From Curtanaerobium respiraculi (GTDB lineage Bacteria > Actinomycetota > Coriobacteriia > Coriobacteriales > Eggerthellaceae): a DNA stretch of 52,566 nt. Below are positions 17,888-28,573 of this stretch, one piece after another. The notes beneath the pieces are model-generated. The model saw only the letters and a program-made list of their open reading frames with translations. It did no database searches and was not told the origin of the DNA. The stretch covers positions 1 through 52,566 of the forward strand of contig NZ_JANIPD030000004.1 in the NCBI RefSeq assembly GCF_024609215.1. The letters run 5' to 3'. A program made the position numbers and the translations under genes. Within the stretch, counting starts at the first letter, position 1; each line of letters opens with the position of its first letter.

Positions 17888-17919
17888 AAATGGGCGCCCT
17901 CCGAAGGGGGCGCCCATTT
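17888..17919 (-). terminator. Terminator of the ATP synthase operon
   Basis: A perfect 12-bp stem (17888-17899 with 17908-17919) with a short loop is followed on the minus strand by TTTTGTGTG. It starts 17 bp after the atpC stop. Confidence 0.85.
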
Positions 17920-17935
17920 ACGGTTGGGTGTCGGC

Positions 17936-18349
17936 TTAGGCAGCTGATTCGACGCCGACGGCGTGGGCGCACACACGGGCCCATTTGAGGTCTTCCTCAA
18001 GCAGGACCTTGTCCGCACCCTCGACCGCCTTCAAAGCCTCTTCGGCTTCGGCGATCTTCTGCTGCACCGCGGCGGAGTCGATTTCATCCACCAGCACGGC
18101 TCGGTCGGCGAGGACGATTGCCTTCTCGCCGGTCACCTGAACATAGCCGCCCATCATCGCGTAGGTGTGCGCAACGGTGCTCGCATCGGAGTACACGCGT
18201 ATCACGCCGTCGGCCAGCGTGCTCATGGTCTGCGCGTGACCGCTCAGGAAACCCATGGCGCCTTCGGTGCCGGGCACGACCACCATATAGCACTCCTCGG
18301 TGAAGAGGCGCTTCGTCGGGGTGACGATGTCGCAGGTAATGTTAGCCAT
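17936..18349 (-). CDS. atpC: ATP synthase F1 subunit epsilon
   Basis: This central-stalk subunit (137 aa) inhibits ATP hydrolysis and couples to gamma and the c-ring. The N-terminal beta-sandwich is typical (CDIVTPTKRLFTEEC, MGFLSGHAQTM), followed by a helical hairpin. ATG at 18349 directly follows the atpD TAA. It is the last gene of the operon. Confidence 0.95.
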   Translation of the reverse strand: MANITCDIVTPTKRLFTEECYMVVVPGTEGAMGFLSGHAQTMSTLADGVIRVYSDASTVAHTYAMMGGYVQVTGEKAIVLADRAVLVDEIDSAAVQQKIAEAEEALKAVEGADKVLLEEDLKWARVCAHAVGVESAA

Positions 18350-19777
<1,428 letters not shown>

Positions 19778-20701
19778 TTATTCCTCCAATGCTGCGGCGC
19801 CGCCGACGATCTCGTTGATCTCGGTCGTGATGGCGCCTTGGCGAACGCGGTTGTAATAACGCTCGAGCGTCTCCACCATCTCGTTCGCATTGTCGGTTGC
19901 GGATTTCATTGCATTGCGGCGGGCACCTTGCTCACCGGCTGCGCTGTCAACAAGCGCGTGGTAGATCATGGTCCTCACGTAGGCGGGCAGCAGGCTACCG
20001 AGCACGTCTTCGGCGCTGGGCTCGAAATCGACGTCGCCGTTGACGACCTCATCCGTGGCCCCTCCATCGACCCCGGCGACGGCCGCGGCGGAGAAGTCCT
20101 CGTCCTTGGCCAGATCCTTCGGGTTGATGGGCAGGATCGTCTCGATCTGCAACGTCTGCTCGGCGGCGTTTTTGGCGTGGTTGTACACAAGCACGACCCT
20201 GTCGTATTCGCCGGCCTTGTAACCTTCGATCGCCTTGGTGGCGATAGCTGCCGCTTCCTCGAACGTCGGATCGGCGGAAAGGTCCTTGAACACCATGTCA
20301 AGTTCGATTCCGCGGAAACTGAAGTACGAGATGGCCTTTTTGCCGCAGGCTACGACGTGGGTTCTGATCCCCTCCGCCTGATTGGCGCGGATCTTCTTCT
20401 CCACTTCGCGAAGGACGTTGGAATTGAATCCACCGGCGAGGCCGCGGTCGGAAACAACGGCGATGGCCAGCACGTTCTTCACGTCTTCATGCTCCTGCAG
20501 CAGCGGATTGTCCAAAGTCCCACCACTCACGGCCACATTGGCCAACATCTCCGCCATGGAGTCGGAATACGGCGTGGCAGCCGCAACGCGCTCCGTCGCG
20601 CGGCGAATCTTCGCAGCGGACACCATCTCCATGGTGCGCGTGATCTGCTTCGTCGAGTTGACCGAATTGATGCGCCTTTGAATGTCGTGTAGGTTTGGCA
20701 T
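19778..20701 (-). CDS. atpG: ATP synthase F1 subunit gamma
   Basis: This rotor shaft is 307 aa. The N-terminal helix is typical (IQRRINSVNSTKQITRTMEMVSAAKIRRA), and so is the C-terminal helix (NEMVETLERYYNRVRQGAITTEINEIVGGA). It is slightly longer than common gammas because of an acidic Ala/Gly/Asp-rich segment (around DEDFSAAAVAGVDGGATDEV) before the C-terminal helix. The position between atpA and atpD is standard. Confidence 0.97.
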   Translation of the reverse strand: MPNLHDIQRRINSVNSTKQITRTMEMVSAAKIRRATERVAAATPYSDSMAEMLANVAVSGGTLDNPLLQEHEDVKNVLAIAVVSDRGLAGGFNSNVLREVEKKIRANQAEGIRTHVVACGKKAISYFSFRGIELDMVFKDLSADPTFEEAAAIATKAIEGYKAGEYDRVVLVYNHAKNAAEQTLQIETILPINPKDLAKDEDFSAAAVAGVDGGATDEVVNGDVDFEPSAEDVLGSLLPAYVRTMIYHALVDSAAGEQGARRNAMKSATDNANEMVETLERYYNRVRQGAITTEINEIVGGAAALEE

Positions 20702-20714
20702 ACGTTACCGCCTC

Positions 20715-22292
20715 TTAAGCTTGCGCCGAAGGTGCGAACGATTTCTTGAACGCCTCGATAGCCTCGTTGGCTTCCGCCTTGATGGCATCCGTCCACTTCT
20801 TCTCCTCGCGGAGATGGGCGTAGACATCGGGACGGGAGGTGCGCACGTAGGCGAGCATCTCGTCGCGGAAACGCATGACATCGACCACGGCGATATCATC
20901 GAGGTAGCCCTGGTTGCCACTGTAGATGGCAAGCGCCTGCTCCTCGAACGGCATCGGGTTGTAGCGGCCCTGCTTCAGCAGCTCGGTCATGCGGGCACCG
21001 CGGTTGAGCTGGTTCTGCGTCGCCTTGTCCAGGTCGGAGCCGAACTGGGTGAACGCCTGCAGCTCGCGGTAGGATGCGAGATCCAGACGCAGCGAGCCGG
21101 CGACCTGCTTCATGGCCTTGGTCTGCGCGGAGCCGCCGACGCGGGACACGGAGATGCCCACATTGATAGCGGGGCGCTGGCCCTGGTAGAACAGGTCGGT
21201 CTGGAGGAAGATCTGGCCGTCGGTGATCGAGATCACGTTCGTCGGGATGTAGGCGGACACGTCGCCTGCCTGCGTCTCGATCATCGGGAGCGCGGTGAGC
21301 GATCCGCCGCCGTTTTCATCGGACAGCTTGACCGCGCGCTCCAGAAGGCGCGAATGCAGGTAGAACACGTCGCCGGGATAGGCTTCGCGTCCCGGCGGAC
21401 GACGGAGGGTCAGCGACATCTGCCGATAGGCCACAGCCTGCTTGGACAGGTCGTCGTAGATGCACAGGGCATGGCCGCCCGGATTGTCGGCGCCAGCGGG
21501 CTTGCCGTCGGCACCGTTGTACATGAAGTACTCGCCAATCGCCGCACCCGACATGGGAGCCAGGAACTGCAGCGGTGCGCTGTCGGATGCGGAAGCGGAC
21601 ACGATGACGGTGTAATCCATCGCGCCGTGCTTCTCCAGCGTTTCCACCAGGCCCGCGACCGTGGAGGCCTTCTGGCCGATCGCCACGTAGATGCAGATCA
21701 TGTCCTGGCCCTTTTGGTTGATGATCGCGTCGACCGCGATGGCGGTCTTGCCGGTCTGGCGGTCGCCGATGATCAACTCGCGTTGGCCGCGGCCGATGGG
21801 AATCATGGAGTCGACGGCCAAGATGCCCGTCTGCATCGGCTCGCACACCGGCTGGCGCGCGATGACGCCGGGAGCCTTGAACTCCACCGGGCGCGTGCTG
21901 TCGGCTTTGATGGGACCCTTGCCGTCGATGGGCATGCCCAGGGCATTCACGACACGGCCGAGCATCCCGCGGCCGACGGGGATTTCCACGATTCGACCGG
22001 TGGTCTTCACCTGGTCGTTTTCTTTGATAGCCGTGACATCGCCCAGCAGTACGGCGCCCACCTCGTCTTCTTCGAGGTTCTGCGCCATGCCGTACACGAC
22101 CTCGCCATCGGCTCCGACGAACTCGAGGAGCTCGCCCGCCATGGCATCACGCAGACCGTCGATGCGGGCAATACCGTCGCCAACCTGGATGACCGTGCCG
22201 ACCTCGCGTGATTCGACGCTCGTATCGAGAGCCGCGATCTGCTTGCGCAGCGCTTCGTCGATCGACTGTGCGGAAATTTCAGTCACTAGCAT
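20715..22292 (-). CDS. atpA: ATP synthase F1 subunit alpha
   Basis: This non-catalytic nucleotide-binding subunit (525 aa) has a P-loop in [13 protein letters not shown] and the conserved region [18 protein letters not shown]. It is full length. It lies 9 bp after atpH and 13 bp before atpG. Confidence 0.98.
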   Translation of the reverse strand: MLVTEISAQSIDEALRKQIAALDTSVESREVGTVIQVGDGIARIDGLRDAMAGELLEFVGADGEVVYGMAQNLEEDEVGAVLLGDVTAIKENDQVKTTGRIVEIPVGRGMLGRVVNALGMPIDGKGPIKADSTRPVEFKAPGVIARQPVCEPMQTGILAVDSMIPIGRGQRELIIGDRQTGKTAIAVDAIINQKGQDMICIYVAIGQKASTVAGLVETLEKHGAMDYTVIVSASASDSAPLQFLAPMSGAAIGEYFMYNGADGKPAGADNPGGHALCIYDDLSKQAVAYRQMSLTLRRPPGREAYPGDVFYLHSRLLERAVKLSDENGGGSLTALPMIETQAGDVSAYIPTNVISITDGQIFLQTDLFYQGQRPAINVGISVSRVGGSAQTKAMKQVAGSLRLDLASYRELQAFTQFGSDLDKATQNQLNRGARMTELLKQGRYNPMPFEEQALAIYSGNQGYLDDIAVVDVMRFRDEMLAYVRTSRPDVYAHLREEKKWTDAIKAEANEAIEAFKKSFAPSAQA

Positions 22293-22301
22293 TCACCTCC
22301 A

Positions 22302-22862
22302 TCAGTTCTCTTTGAGCACGCCGCGCGCGTTGGCGAGCATGGTGCGCATGCTCGCGTCGATACGCTTGCCGCGTGCGTTCATGATGATGCCGCCCAGCAT
22401 GTTCTCGTCGATACGCTCGTCCAGAACGATGTCGGTGCCCAGTTCGGCAGCGGCCTTCTTTTTGATGACCTCGCGCAGATGGTCGTCGAGAGGAACGCGC
22501 GTCGTGACCTCCACGACCGTGGTGTTCAGCTTCTCGACGATCTTATCGTTGAAGAGGTTCTTGACTTTGGGCAGTCTCTTGAATTCGCCACGCTCAACCA
22601 TCACGCCGATGACGCTGATCAGCGCCGGTTCGCTCCCCTCGAGGACCTTGCGCACGACCTGGCTGCGCTGCTCGCTCGTGTAAGCGGTATCATCGGCGAA
22701 CTCGCCGAGCTCCGCATGCGAGTAGAAATACTCGATGAGGTTGCCCAACTGCTTGCGAGCGGCAACGACGGCGTCGATGCCGCCATCAGCCATCAGTTCA
22801 TCGATCAGCGTCGATGCGTACAACTCGAGCACAGCTTGTTCTGCGTGGCGATCAGTTGGCAT
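22302..22862 (-). CDS. atpH: ATP synthase F1 subunit delta
   Basis: This 186-aa peripheral-stalk protein links the b subunits to the F1 head. The sequence follows the OSCP/delta pattern (VLELYASTLIDEL near the start, ERGEFKRLPKVKNLFND, and DIVLDERIDENMLGGIIMNARGKRID at the end, cited here in parts). The start overlaps the end of atpF by 11 bp. Confidence 0.94.
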   Translation of the reverse strand: MPTDRHAEQAVLELYASTLIDELMADGGIDAVVAARKQLGNLIEYFYSHAELGEFADDTAYTSEQRSQVVRKVLEGSEPALISVIGVMVERGEFKRLPKVKNLFNDKIVEKLNTTVVEVTTRVPLDDHLREVIKKKAAAELGTDIVLDERIDENMLGGIIMNARGKRIDASMRTMLANARGVLKEN

Positions 22863-23466
22863 TGAAACTACCTGCCTCGCTCACGTATTTCTCGATGAGG
22901 GCACGATGCTCGTCATCGGACAAATCGTTGGCAATGAGCTTGCTTGCCACGGCGACGGACGTGTCGGCGATCGAACCCTGGAGTTCGGAGATCGCCGCTT
23001 TCTTCTCCGCCTCGATGGCGACGCGAGCCTTCTCGATCATATCGGCTGCCTCGCGCTGGGCTTGGGCCGTGATGTCAGCTTTGGCCGCTTCGCCGGCCGC
23101 CTTCGCGTCGGCGATGATCTGCGACGCAGTCGTCTTCGCCTCGGCCAGCTCGGTCTTGTACTCAGCCAGCACGCGCTCGCTTTCCTGGCGATTCTTCTCC
23201 GCATTCTCAAGGTCTTCCTTGATGGAGGTGGCACGCTTTTCGAGCATGTTGTTGAACGCAGGCCAGCCGTACTTGCCCAAGATGATCCACAGGATGATGA
23301 ACGCGAGAAGCATCGGGATGAATTCGTCCATCTGGGGGAGAATCGCACCGATGCCGGTCGGGATATCAACCGTGTCGGCGAACGCGACAGCGGGGACGCT
23401 GCACAGCGATGCCGCGATGACAGATGCGCCGACGCCGGCACGTGCCAGTTTCGTCTTGAGATCCAC
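22852..23466 (-). CDS. atpF: ATP synthase Fo subunit b
   Basis: This peripheral stalk subunit of 204 aa has a membrane helix at about 48-65 (MLLAFIILWIILGKYGWP) and a long alanine/glutamate-rich coiled coil. Ahead of the normal b-subunit start there is an extra segment, KLARAGVGASVIAASL...VAFAD, that looks like a cleavable Sec signal ending near residue 31. That would place the true N-terminus outside the cell. The GTG start at 23466 has AAAGGAGAG six bases upstream, which supports translation of this extension. Confidence 0.93.
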   Translation of the reverse strand: MDLKTKLARAGVGASVIAASLCSVPAVAFADTVDIPTGIGAILPQMDEFIPMLLAFIILWIILGKYGWPAFNNMLEKRATSIKEDLENAEKNRQESERVLAEYKTELAEAKTTASQIIADAKAAGEAAKADITAQAQREAADMIEKARVAIEAEKKAAISELQGSIADTSVAVASKLIANDLSDDEHRALIEKYVSEAGSFNAN

Positions 23467-23520
23467 TATTCACTCTCCTTTCGGCCTTATAGCGGGTGTT
23501 TCCGAATCTATAAGGTTGCC

Positions 23521-23739
23521 TTAGAGAATGAAGGCGAGCACGAAGCCGATAAGCGCGAGGGCCTCGGCCATAGCAGCACCGATGATGAAGTTGGTGAAGA
23601 TGCGGCCGGCAAGCTCGGGCTGACGGGCGGTGCCGACGCAGCAGCCGTAGGCGGCGATGCCGATGCCGATGCCAGGGCCGATGGCAGCAAGGCCGTAGCC
23701 GACTACCTTGAGGGCGCTGATGATCAAAGTCGTTTCCAC
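23521..23739 (-). CDS. atpE: ATP synthase Fo subunit c
   Basis: This ring subunit of 72 aa has two hydrophobic helices joined by the polar loop ARQPE (R39-Q40-P41). The ion-carrying Glu59 is in GAAMAEALAL. Helix 1 (GPGIGIGIAAYG) lacks the glutamine expected of sodium-type rings, so proton coupling is likely. Two adjacent cysteines (33-34) sit near the end of helix 1. The GTG at 23739 is five bases after AAAGGAGG; the longer upstream frame is not used. Confidence 0.94.
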   Translation of the reverse strand: METTLIISALKVVGYGLAAIGPGIGIGIAAYGCCVGTARQPELAGRIFTNFIIGAAMAEALALIGFVLAFIL

Positions 23740-23859
23740 TAGATCCTCCTTTGTACGGTTTCGCATTCCGCGCGAAACCTTCTTACCTATATGATCTGCC
23801 GACACCCAGCCGACACAGATCCGAAGAATGGGGCCTGCTCGCCGTGCAGGCGGACGGGA

Positions 23860-24630
23860 TTAGTGCTCGCTGGTGGCAAGCGAGATGTACACCGCGGAAA
23901 GGATGGTGAACACGTAGGCTTGCAGGAAAGCGAACAGGGTCTCGAGCGCGTACATGATGATGAGGAACGCGAACCAGAAGATGGATGCGAGGCCCACCAC
24001 GTTGCCCGCGGCGATCAACGACTCGCAGAACACGAACGAGGCAAGGGCGAAGATGCCGAGCACCATATGGCCCGCGAACATGTTGCCATACAGTCGGACG
24101 GCCAGCGTGAGCGCGCGCAGGATGAGGGAGATGAGCTCGAAGAACCAGATCACGGGCACCAGCGGCGCGGGCAGGCCGGACGGGGCGATGGACTTGATGT
24201 AGCCCCAACCGCCGCGCTTCTTGATGCCGTAGTAGTTGAAGTAGACGAACGAGATGAGGGCGAGAGCCCAGGTGACGCTGATGGTGCCCGTCGGGGTCTT
24301 GAACCCGGGGATCAAGCCGATGAAGTTGGCGATGAGGATGAAGAAGAAGAGGGTCGCCAGAAAGCCCATGTGCTTCTCGTAGCCGTGGCCAATGGCGTTC
24401 TCGCCCATATCGTGGCGCACGAAGTCGTACCCGTATTCCACCAGGTTCACGAACTTGCTGTTGGGAACCAAGGCGAGCTTCTTCGCGGCGGTGAGGACGA
24501 CGATGAGCACAAGCGCGAAGATGATGACCATCCACAACGTGTACTGCGTCATGCCACCGATCACCGGCGAAGAATAGAATGAGTTGCGTAGCTCCGGTAC
24601 CGCATTTGACAGTGTCTGAATCGCGTCCAC
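23860..24630 (-). CDS. atpB: ATP synthase Fo subunit a
   Basis: This proton-channel subunit has 256 aa and five to six helices. The essential arginine is in LTLAVRLYGNMFAGH, and the C-terminal helix has FAFLQAYVFTILSAVYIS. The GTG start at 24630 follows AAGGAAAGGG. It is the second gene of the operon. Confidence 0.96.
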   Translation of the reverse strand: MDAIQTLSNAVPELRNSFYSSPVIGGMTQYTLWMVIIFALVLIVVLTAAKKLALVPNSKFVNLVEYGYDFVRHDMGENAIGHGYEKHMGFLATLFFFILIANFIGLIPGFKTPTGTISVTWALALISFVYFNYYGIKKRGGWGYIKSIAPSGLPAPLVPVIWFFELISLILRALTLAVRLYGNMFAGHMVLGIFALASFVFCESLIAAGNVVGLASIFWFAFLIIMYALETLFAFLQAYVFTILSAVYISLATSEH

Positions 24631-24651
24631 GAATGCACCCTTTCCTTACAT

Positions 24652-24939
24652 TTACTTCGTCAGACGTTTTCGCACGACGAAGACGAGAGCGGCGGCGAGC
24701 AAGCCCGCCGCTTCCCCTCCGACGAACGGAAGCGCGCTTTCACGGAAGAACGCAATGCATATGAGCGCCCCGCCGAGTAACACTGCTGTAGATCCGGCGA
24801 CGGCGAGCAACAGGATGCTCGCATGAGAAAAGTTGGAAACCTTCGTTACGTGCCTCACGGCAACCACCGCCCCGATGAGGGGGATGAAACCGAGTGCGCC
24901 AACCATGAAACCAAGGATGACAGGTAACGCCACTTCCAT
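24652..24939 (-). CDS. Small membrane protein at the head of the ATP synthase operon (AtpI-like)
   Basis: This 95-aa protein has about three hydrophobic helices and ends in a basic tail VVRKRLTK. It precedes atpB by 21 bp, the position taken by atpI in many operons, where the product helps c-ring assembly or ion supply. Sequence similarity to AtpI is weak by eye, so the assignment rests mainly on position and topology. Confidence 0.65.
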   Translation of the reverse strand: MEVALPVILGFMVGALGFIPLIGAVVAVRHVTKVSNFSHASILLLAVAGSTAVLLGGALICIAFFRESALPFVGGEAAGLLAAALVFVVRKRLTK

Positions 24940-24971
24940 ACTTTCTCGACTAGCCGGTTACAACCTTTTGA

Positions 24972-25001
24972 ATCATAACGGAATTGCAACGGCCTTCACA
25001 A
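24972..25001 (-). promoter_or_regulatory. Promoter of the ATP synthase operon
   Basis: On the minus strand TTGTGA (25001-24996) and TATGAT (24977-24972) are spaced by 18 bp, 32 bp ahead of the first start codon. Good match to a housekeeping promoter. Confidence 0.65.
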
Positions 25002-25049
25002 ATGAACGCCGAAAAATCGGGGAATGTGGTTGTTTTTCACATCTGAAAG

Positions 25050-25520
25050 CTATTCGCCCTGGAAATCGTAGACGCGCATCTTCATCCCCGCCTCCGCGAG
25101 CAGCTCTTCGGACAGGGCGTCCGGATAGGGATTCTTGTATACGATCTCTTCGATCCCCGCGTTGATGAGCATCTTCGCGCAGACGATGCAGGGCTGGGTG
25201 TTGATGTAGATGCTGGCTCCGGAGATGTCGATGCCGTACCGGGCAGCCTGTATGATGGCGTTCTGCTCGGCGTGGAGCCCGCGGCAGATCTCGTGGCGCT
25301 CGCCGCTGGGAACGCCCAGCTGCTGGCGCAGGCAGCCCGTCTCCGCGCAATGGCGCAAACCGCTCGGCACGCCGTTGTATCCCGTGGCAAGGATGCGGCG
25401 GTCCTTCACGATGACCGCTCCCACCGAGCGGCGCAGGCAGGTGGAACGCGTGGCCACCTCTTCGGCGAGCGTCATGAAATACTCGTCCCACGAGGGTCGG
25501 TCCACTCCTTGTTGCGCCAT
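25050..25520 (-). CDS. dCMP deaminase (ComEB-type)
   Basis: This 156-aa zinc deaminase has the catalytic HAEQNAI and the zinc ligands PCIVC, plus a first cysteine-rich region ([10 protein letters not shown]). It should convert dCMP to dUMP for dTMP synthesis. ATG at 25520 follows GAAGGAGGCATT. A start ten codons upstream is possible but lacks such a site. It lies between the ATP synthase promoter and a palindrome-bearing gap. Confidence 0.92.
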   Translation of the reverse strand: MAQQGVDRPSWDEYFMTLAEEVATRSTCLRRSVGAVIVKDRRILATGYNGVPSGLRHCAETGCLRQQLGVPSGERHEICRGLHAEQNAIIQAARYGIDISGASIYINTQPCIVCAKMLINAGIEEIVYKNPYPDALSEELLAEAGMKMRVYDFQGE

Positions 25521-25576
25521 AATGCCTCCTTCTTGCACATTACCTGCCACTATACACGGGCTGTCAAGGACGGACT

Positions 25577-25898
25577 GTGACAGGCAACCGCGTGACAGGC
25601 AACCGTATTGTTCGTCACATCGACAACGTGCGTGCCTACGGGCTTGGAACGCCTCTTCGGGACACGTCTCGCTTGATAGGGGAAAGACACACTCAGCCTT
25701 TCCCCCACCTGCGCTTCACTGGCGTTTCATACAATTTGAAAGGAGAACTTTTGACACAGTCCCCTACATGGCTTTGCCGCTACCATTCAGTGTATTCTCG
25801 ACGCCCCTGCGGGCATACCAGGATTCGGGGGAAGCTTCGGGTGTGTTTGCCGGACAGCCCGCCCCGCGAATGTGACGAACAATACGGTTGCCTGTCAC
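25577..25898. repeat. REP-like palindromes in a perfect 29-bp inverted pair
   Basis: A 29-bp unit beginning GTGACAGGCAACCGTATTG lies at 25592-25620 and is repeated exactly, inverted, at 25870-25898. A truncated copy (14 bp) lies at 25577-25590. Each unit folds: GTGAC pairs with GTCAC and AAC with GTT. The right copy includes the glyA stop codon (25895-25897). The 249 bp between the copies holds no recognisable gene. Confidence 0.85.
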
Positions 25899-27157
25899 AC
25901 GAACTCGAACTCGGGATAGAGGGGGTGCGCGTCGATTATCTGCTGGACGCGATCCTTGATGCGGGCAAGCTCATCCCCATCGTCGCGAGCGAAGGCGAAC
26001 ACGGCGCCGGCGATGCACGTGCCGACCGTGTGGAACTCCCCCTCGGTCAGGCCGCGCGTGGTGCCTGCTGCAGTCCCTACGCGAATACCGCTGGTCACAA
26101 ACGGGGAACGCGTCTCGTTCGGGATGGTGTTCTTGTTAACGGTCAGGCCGACTTCCTCCAAGACCTTCTCCGCGTCCCTGCCCGTCACATCCGCTGGGGT
26201 CAAATCGACTAGGCACAGATGGTTGTCCGTTCCGCCGGATACCAAGCGAAGACCGCCTTCGGTCATACCGCGGCCCATAGCAGCGCAATTGACGACCACC
26301 TGGTGGATGTATTGCCTGAACTCGGGCTTCAGCGCCTCCCCGAACGCAACCGCCTTGGCGGCGATCACGTGCATGAGGGGACCACCTTGCGTACCCGGGA
26401 ACACGGCGCTGTTGATCTTCTTCGCCAGCGCTTCGTCGTTGGTGAGGATGATTCCGCCACGCGGCCCGCGTAGGGTCTTGTGGGTGGTACTGGTGACGAT
26501 ATCCGCATATGGAATGGGGCTGGGATGCTCGCCTGCGGCGACCAAGCCGGCGATGTGAGCCATGTCCACCATCAGGTACGCGTCCACGTTATGGGCGATC
26601 CGGGCAAGTCGCTCGAAATCGATGACGCGCGGGTAGGCGCTGGCACCCGCGACGATGACCTGCGGCTTCACTTCTTCCGCCTGCTTCTGCAGGGCATCGT
26701 AGTCAATGCGCTCGTCCTCGCCCACGCCATATGCCTCCACATGGTAGAGCTTGCCCGAGAAGTTGACCGGACTGCCGTGGGTCAGATGACCGCCGTTGTC
26801 TAAGCTCATGCCCAAGATGGTGTCGCCCGGGTTGATAATGGCGGCGTATGCAGCGTAGTTAGCCTGCGCACCGGAGTGCGGCTGCACGTTGGCGAACTTG
26901 GCGCCGAAGAGCTTGCACGCGCGCTCGATGGCCAGGTTCTCGACGATGTCGACCTTCTCGCATCCGCCGTAGTAACGGTGACCCGAATAGCCTTCCGCAT
27001 ATTTGTTGGTGAGCACGCTGCCCATCGCCTCCATGACCGCGGGCGAGACGATGTTCTCGGAGGCGATCAGCTCGATGGTCCCGCGCTGTCGGGCGAGCTC
27101 CTGGCTGATGGCGCTGGCTATTTCCGGATCGGCGTCGCCGAGGAATCGAAATGGCAT
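25895..27157 (-). CDS. glyA: Serine hydroxymethyltransferase
   Basis: This PLP enzyme of 420 aa interconverts serine and glycine with tetrahydrofolate. The PLP lysine is in [35 protein letters not shown] and [15 protein letters not shown] are classical. ATG at 27157 follows GAGGGG. It is downstream of rpiB by 17 bp, so probably one operon. Its last two codons are inside a REP-like palindrome (25870-25898), so the repeat supplies the stop codon. Confidence 0.97.
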   Translation of the reverse strand: MPFRFLGDADPEIASAISQELARQRGTIELIASENIVSPAVMEAMGSVLTNKYAEGYSGHRYYGGCEKVDIVENLAIERACKLFGAKFANVQPHSGAQANYAAYAAIINPGDTILGMSLDNGGHLTHGSPVNFSGKLYHVEAYGVGEDERIDYDALQKQAEEVKPQVIVAGASAYPRVIDFERLARIAHNVDAYLMVDMAHIAGLVAAGEHPSPIPYADIVTSTTHKTLRGPRGGIILTNDEALAKKINSAVFPGTQGGPLMHVIAAKAVAFGEALKPEFRQYIHQVVVNCAAMGRGMTEGGLRLVSGGTDNHLCLVDLTPADVTGRDAEKVLEEVGLTVNKNTIPNETRSPFVTSGIRVGTAAGTTRGLTEGEFHTVGTCIAGAVFAFARDDGDELARIKDRVQQIIDAHPLYPEFEFV

Positions 27158-27174
27158 TGGTTTCCCCTCTTCCG

Positions 27175-27609
27175 CTAATCGAGCGACATGATCTTGGCGA
27201 CGCGCCCAGTGTGGCGCCCTTCGCCGAACGGCGTGGAGAGGAACTCGTCGAGGATCCTCTCGTTCGTCTCGAGGTCGACGAAGCGGCCGGACACGGTGAT
27301 GACGTTGGCGTTGTTGTGCTCGCGGCAGAGCTGGGCGAACTCGGGCGTGACGATGTTGGCAGCGCGGACGCCGGCTACCTTGTCGGCTGCCATCGCCATG
27401 CCGATGCCGGTGCCGCACACCAGCACACCGCGCTCCGCACGGCCTTCGGCAACGTCATGGGCCACGGCGGCGGCGAAATCGGGATAGTCGCAGCGCTCCT
27501 CGCTATGGCAACCGCGGTCCTGAACCGAGTGGCCGGCGGACTTCAGATAGGCCTTCAGCTGTTCTTTCTGCTCGTATCCTGCGTGATCGCTGCCAATGGA
27601 AATAATCAT
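27175..27609 (-). CDS. rpiB: Ribose-5-phosphate isomerase B
   Basis: This enzyme (144 aa, RpiB/LacAB family) interconverts ribose 5-phosphate and ribulose 5-phosphate. [19 protein letters not shown] is a typical start, [24 protein letters not shown] holds the active-site loop (cited by its core CGTGIG), and [13 protein letters not shown] follows. ATG at 27609 has AAAGGA upstream. The frame runs open upstream into the palindromic repeats, but that part is not protein-like. Confidence 0.95.
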   Translation of the reverse strand: MIISIGSDHAGYEQKEQLKAYLKSAGHSVQDRGCHSEERCDYPDFAAAVAHDVAEGRAERGVLVCGTGIGMAMAADKVAGVRAANIVTPEFAQLCREHNNANVITVSGRFVDLETNERILDEFLSTPFGEGRHTGRVAKIMSLD

Positions 27610-27812
27610 GACGGTCCTTTCGAGACAAATATCGTTCCGTACTTTGGCACATTCTTCGATATCAGCCCGGGTTCCAGAACAATTTCCGCGAACACGACAG
27701 AAAGAGCGTCCGCTCCATATTCGAGTCGGCAAGAACATGGATGCGGATGGAGGCTGCGAAGCATTCGGACGAGACCTGATGGGGCAATCACGAGCTGCTG
27801 ACGTGATGCCGC

Positions 27813-27936
27813 GTGACGGGCAACCGTATTGGTTGTCACATAACCCCATGTGACAACCAATACGGTTGCCCGTCACGACAATGACCGCTAGAATCCGCCC
27901 GGTTGGCCGTCACGCGTCAATACGGTTGCCCGTCAC
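27813..27936. repeat. REP-like palindrome pair (BIME-like) with a third partial copy
   Basis: The 29-bp unit GTGACGGGCAACCGTATTGG... lies at 27813-27841 and inverted at 27848-27876 with only 6 bp between, a 64-bp near-perfect cruciform. A partial copy lies at 27915-27936. The rest of the gap between rpiB and the sigma-factor gene (27610-28054), apart from the hairpin at 27997-28023, shows nothing recognisable. Confidence 0.85.
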
Positions 27937-27996
27937 GGGTTTCGCGGCCCATGCCGTTACCCGCACAAACTACCGCAGGCTCAGAAAAATCCTATG

Positions 27997-28023
27997 GAGA
28001 GCCGCACATTTCAAGCGGCTCTC
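27997..28023 (+). promoter_or_regulatory. Leader hairpin upstream of the sigma-factor gene
   Basis: A perfect 9-bp stem (27997-28005 with 28015-28023) with a 9-nt loop lies 16 bp ahead of the ribosome site of the sigma-factor gene. It may be a 5' UTR structure or attenuator. No T tract follows. Confidence 0.5.
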
Positions 28024-28054
28024 GCGTTGTAATGGGTAGAGGAGGTGATTCGGT

Positions 28055-28573
28055 TTGCCAAGGAACGCTGCTCACGGCCTGAATCCAGACCGGGCGCGGG
28101 AGATAGCCGAGGAGTGCTACGGCGAGGTGCTGGCGTACTGCAGGCGTCACGCGCCCGCAAGACATGATCCAGCCGACCTCGCACAGGAGACGTTCCTTCG
28201 CTTCGTGCGTGCCCAGGGATACCGCGAGCAGGGCAAGCCCATCGCTTACCTCATGCGTATAGCGAGGAGCGTCTGCGTGGATGCCAGTCGTGAGAAACGA
28301 CTGGAAACGGTGAACCTCGACTTCGAGGTTGCCGCCGGAGAACGTAGCGCGGTGGAGGAAGATCTCGATGCCGCTCTGGCAAATCTGCCGGACGAGATGC
28401 GCGAGGCCGTGGAACTGCGGTTCGGATCCGGCCTCGGCGTGGGCGAGGTCGCCCGCGCGATCGGCATCAGCCGCTTCTCCGCGAGAAGGCGTATCAACGC
28501 TGCATTGAGGCTGCTCGAAGAGGAGCTGGGGGAAGGTGATCCGGATGAAAGATACAGGCCGCGCAAGGCTTAA
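28055..28573 (+). CDS. ECF-type RNA polymerase sigma factor
   Basis: This 172-aa protein has a region 2 (DPADLAQETFLRFVRAQGY, then PIAYLMRIARSVCVDASR) and a region 4 (LPDEMREAVELRFGSGLGVGEVARAIGISRFSARRRINAA, cited in parts) joined by a short linker, as in extracytoplasmic-function sigma factors. The start is TTG at 28055, six bases after an ideal AGGAGGTGA; no better codon is available. It is the first gene of a plus-strand unit with a membrane protein and an ABC transporter, so it may direct its own operon. Confidence 0.88.
   Translation: MPRNAAHGLNPDRAREIAEECYGEVLAYCRRHAPARHDPADLAQETFLRFVRAQGYREQGKPIAYLMRIARSVCVDASREKRLETVNLDFEVAAGERSAVEEDLDAALANLPDEMREAVELRFGSGLGVGEVARAIGISRFSARRRINAALRLLEEELGEGDPDERYRPRKA

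Noticed and set aside
17540-17917. Minus-strand frame of 125 codons spanning the RAYT upstream repeats
   Set aside because: Its N-terminal part is the translated hairpin repeat plus the atp terminator; no protein family resemblance.
23521-23739. Sodium-type c-ring
   Set aside because: Helix 1 has no glutamine at the sodium-coordinating position; only the conserved glutamate in helix 2 is present, which fits proton coupling.
27610-27876. Longer start for rpiB
   Set aside because: The added residues are translated palindromic repeat, and the internal ATG at 27609 has a good ribosome site and the exact family start.
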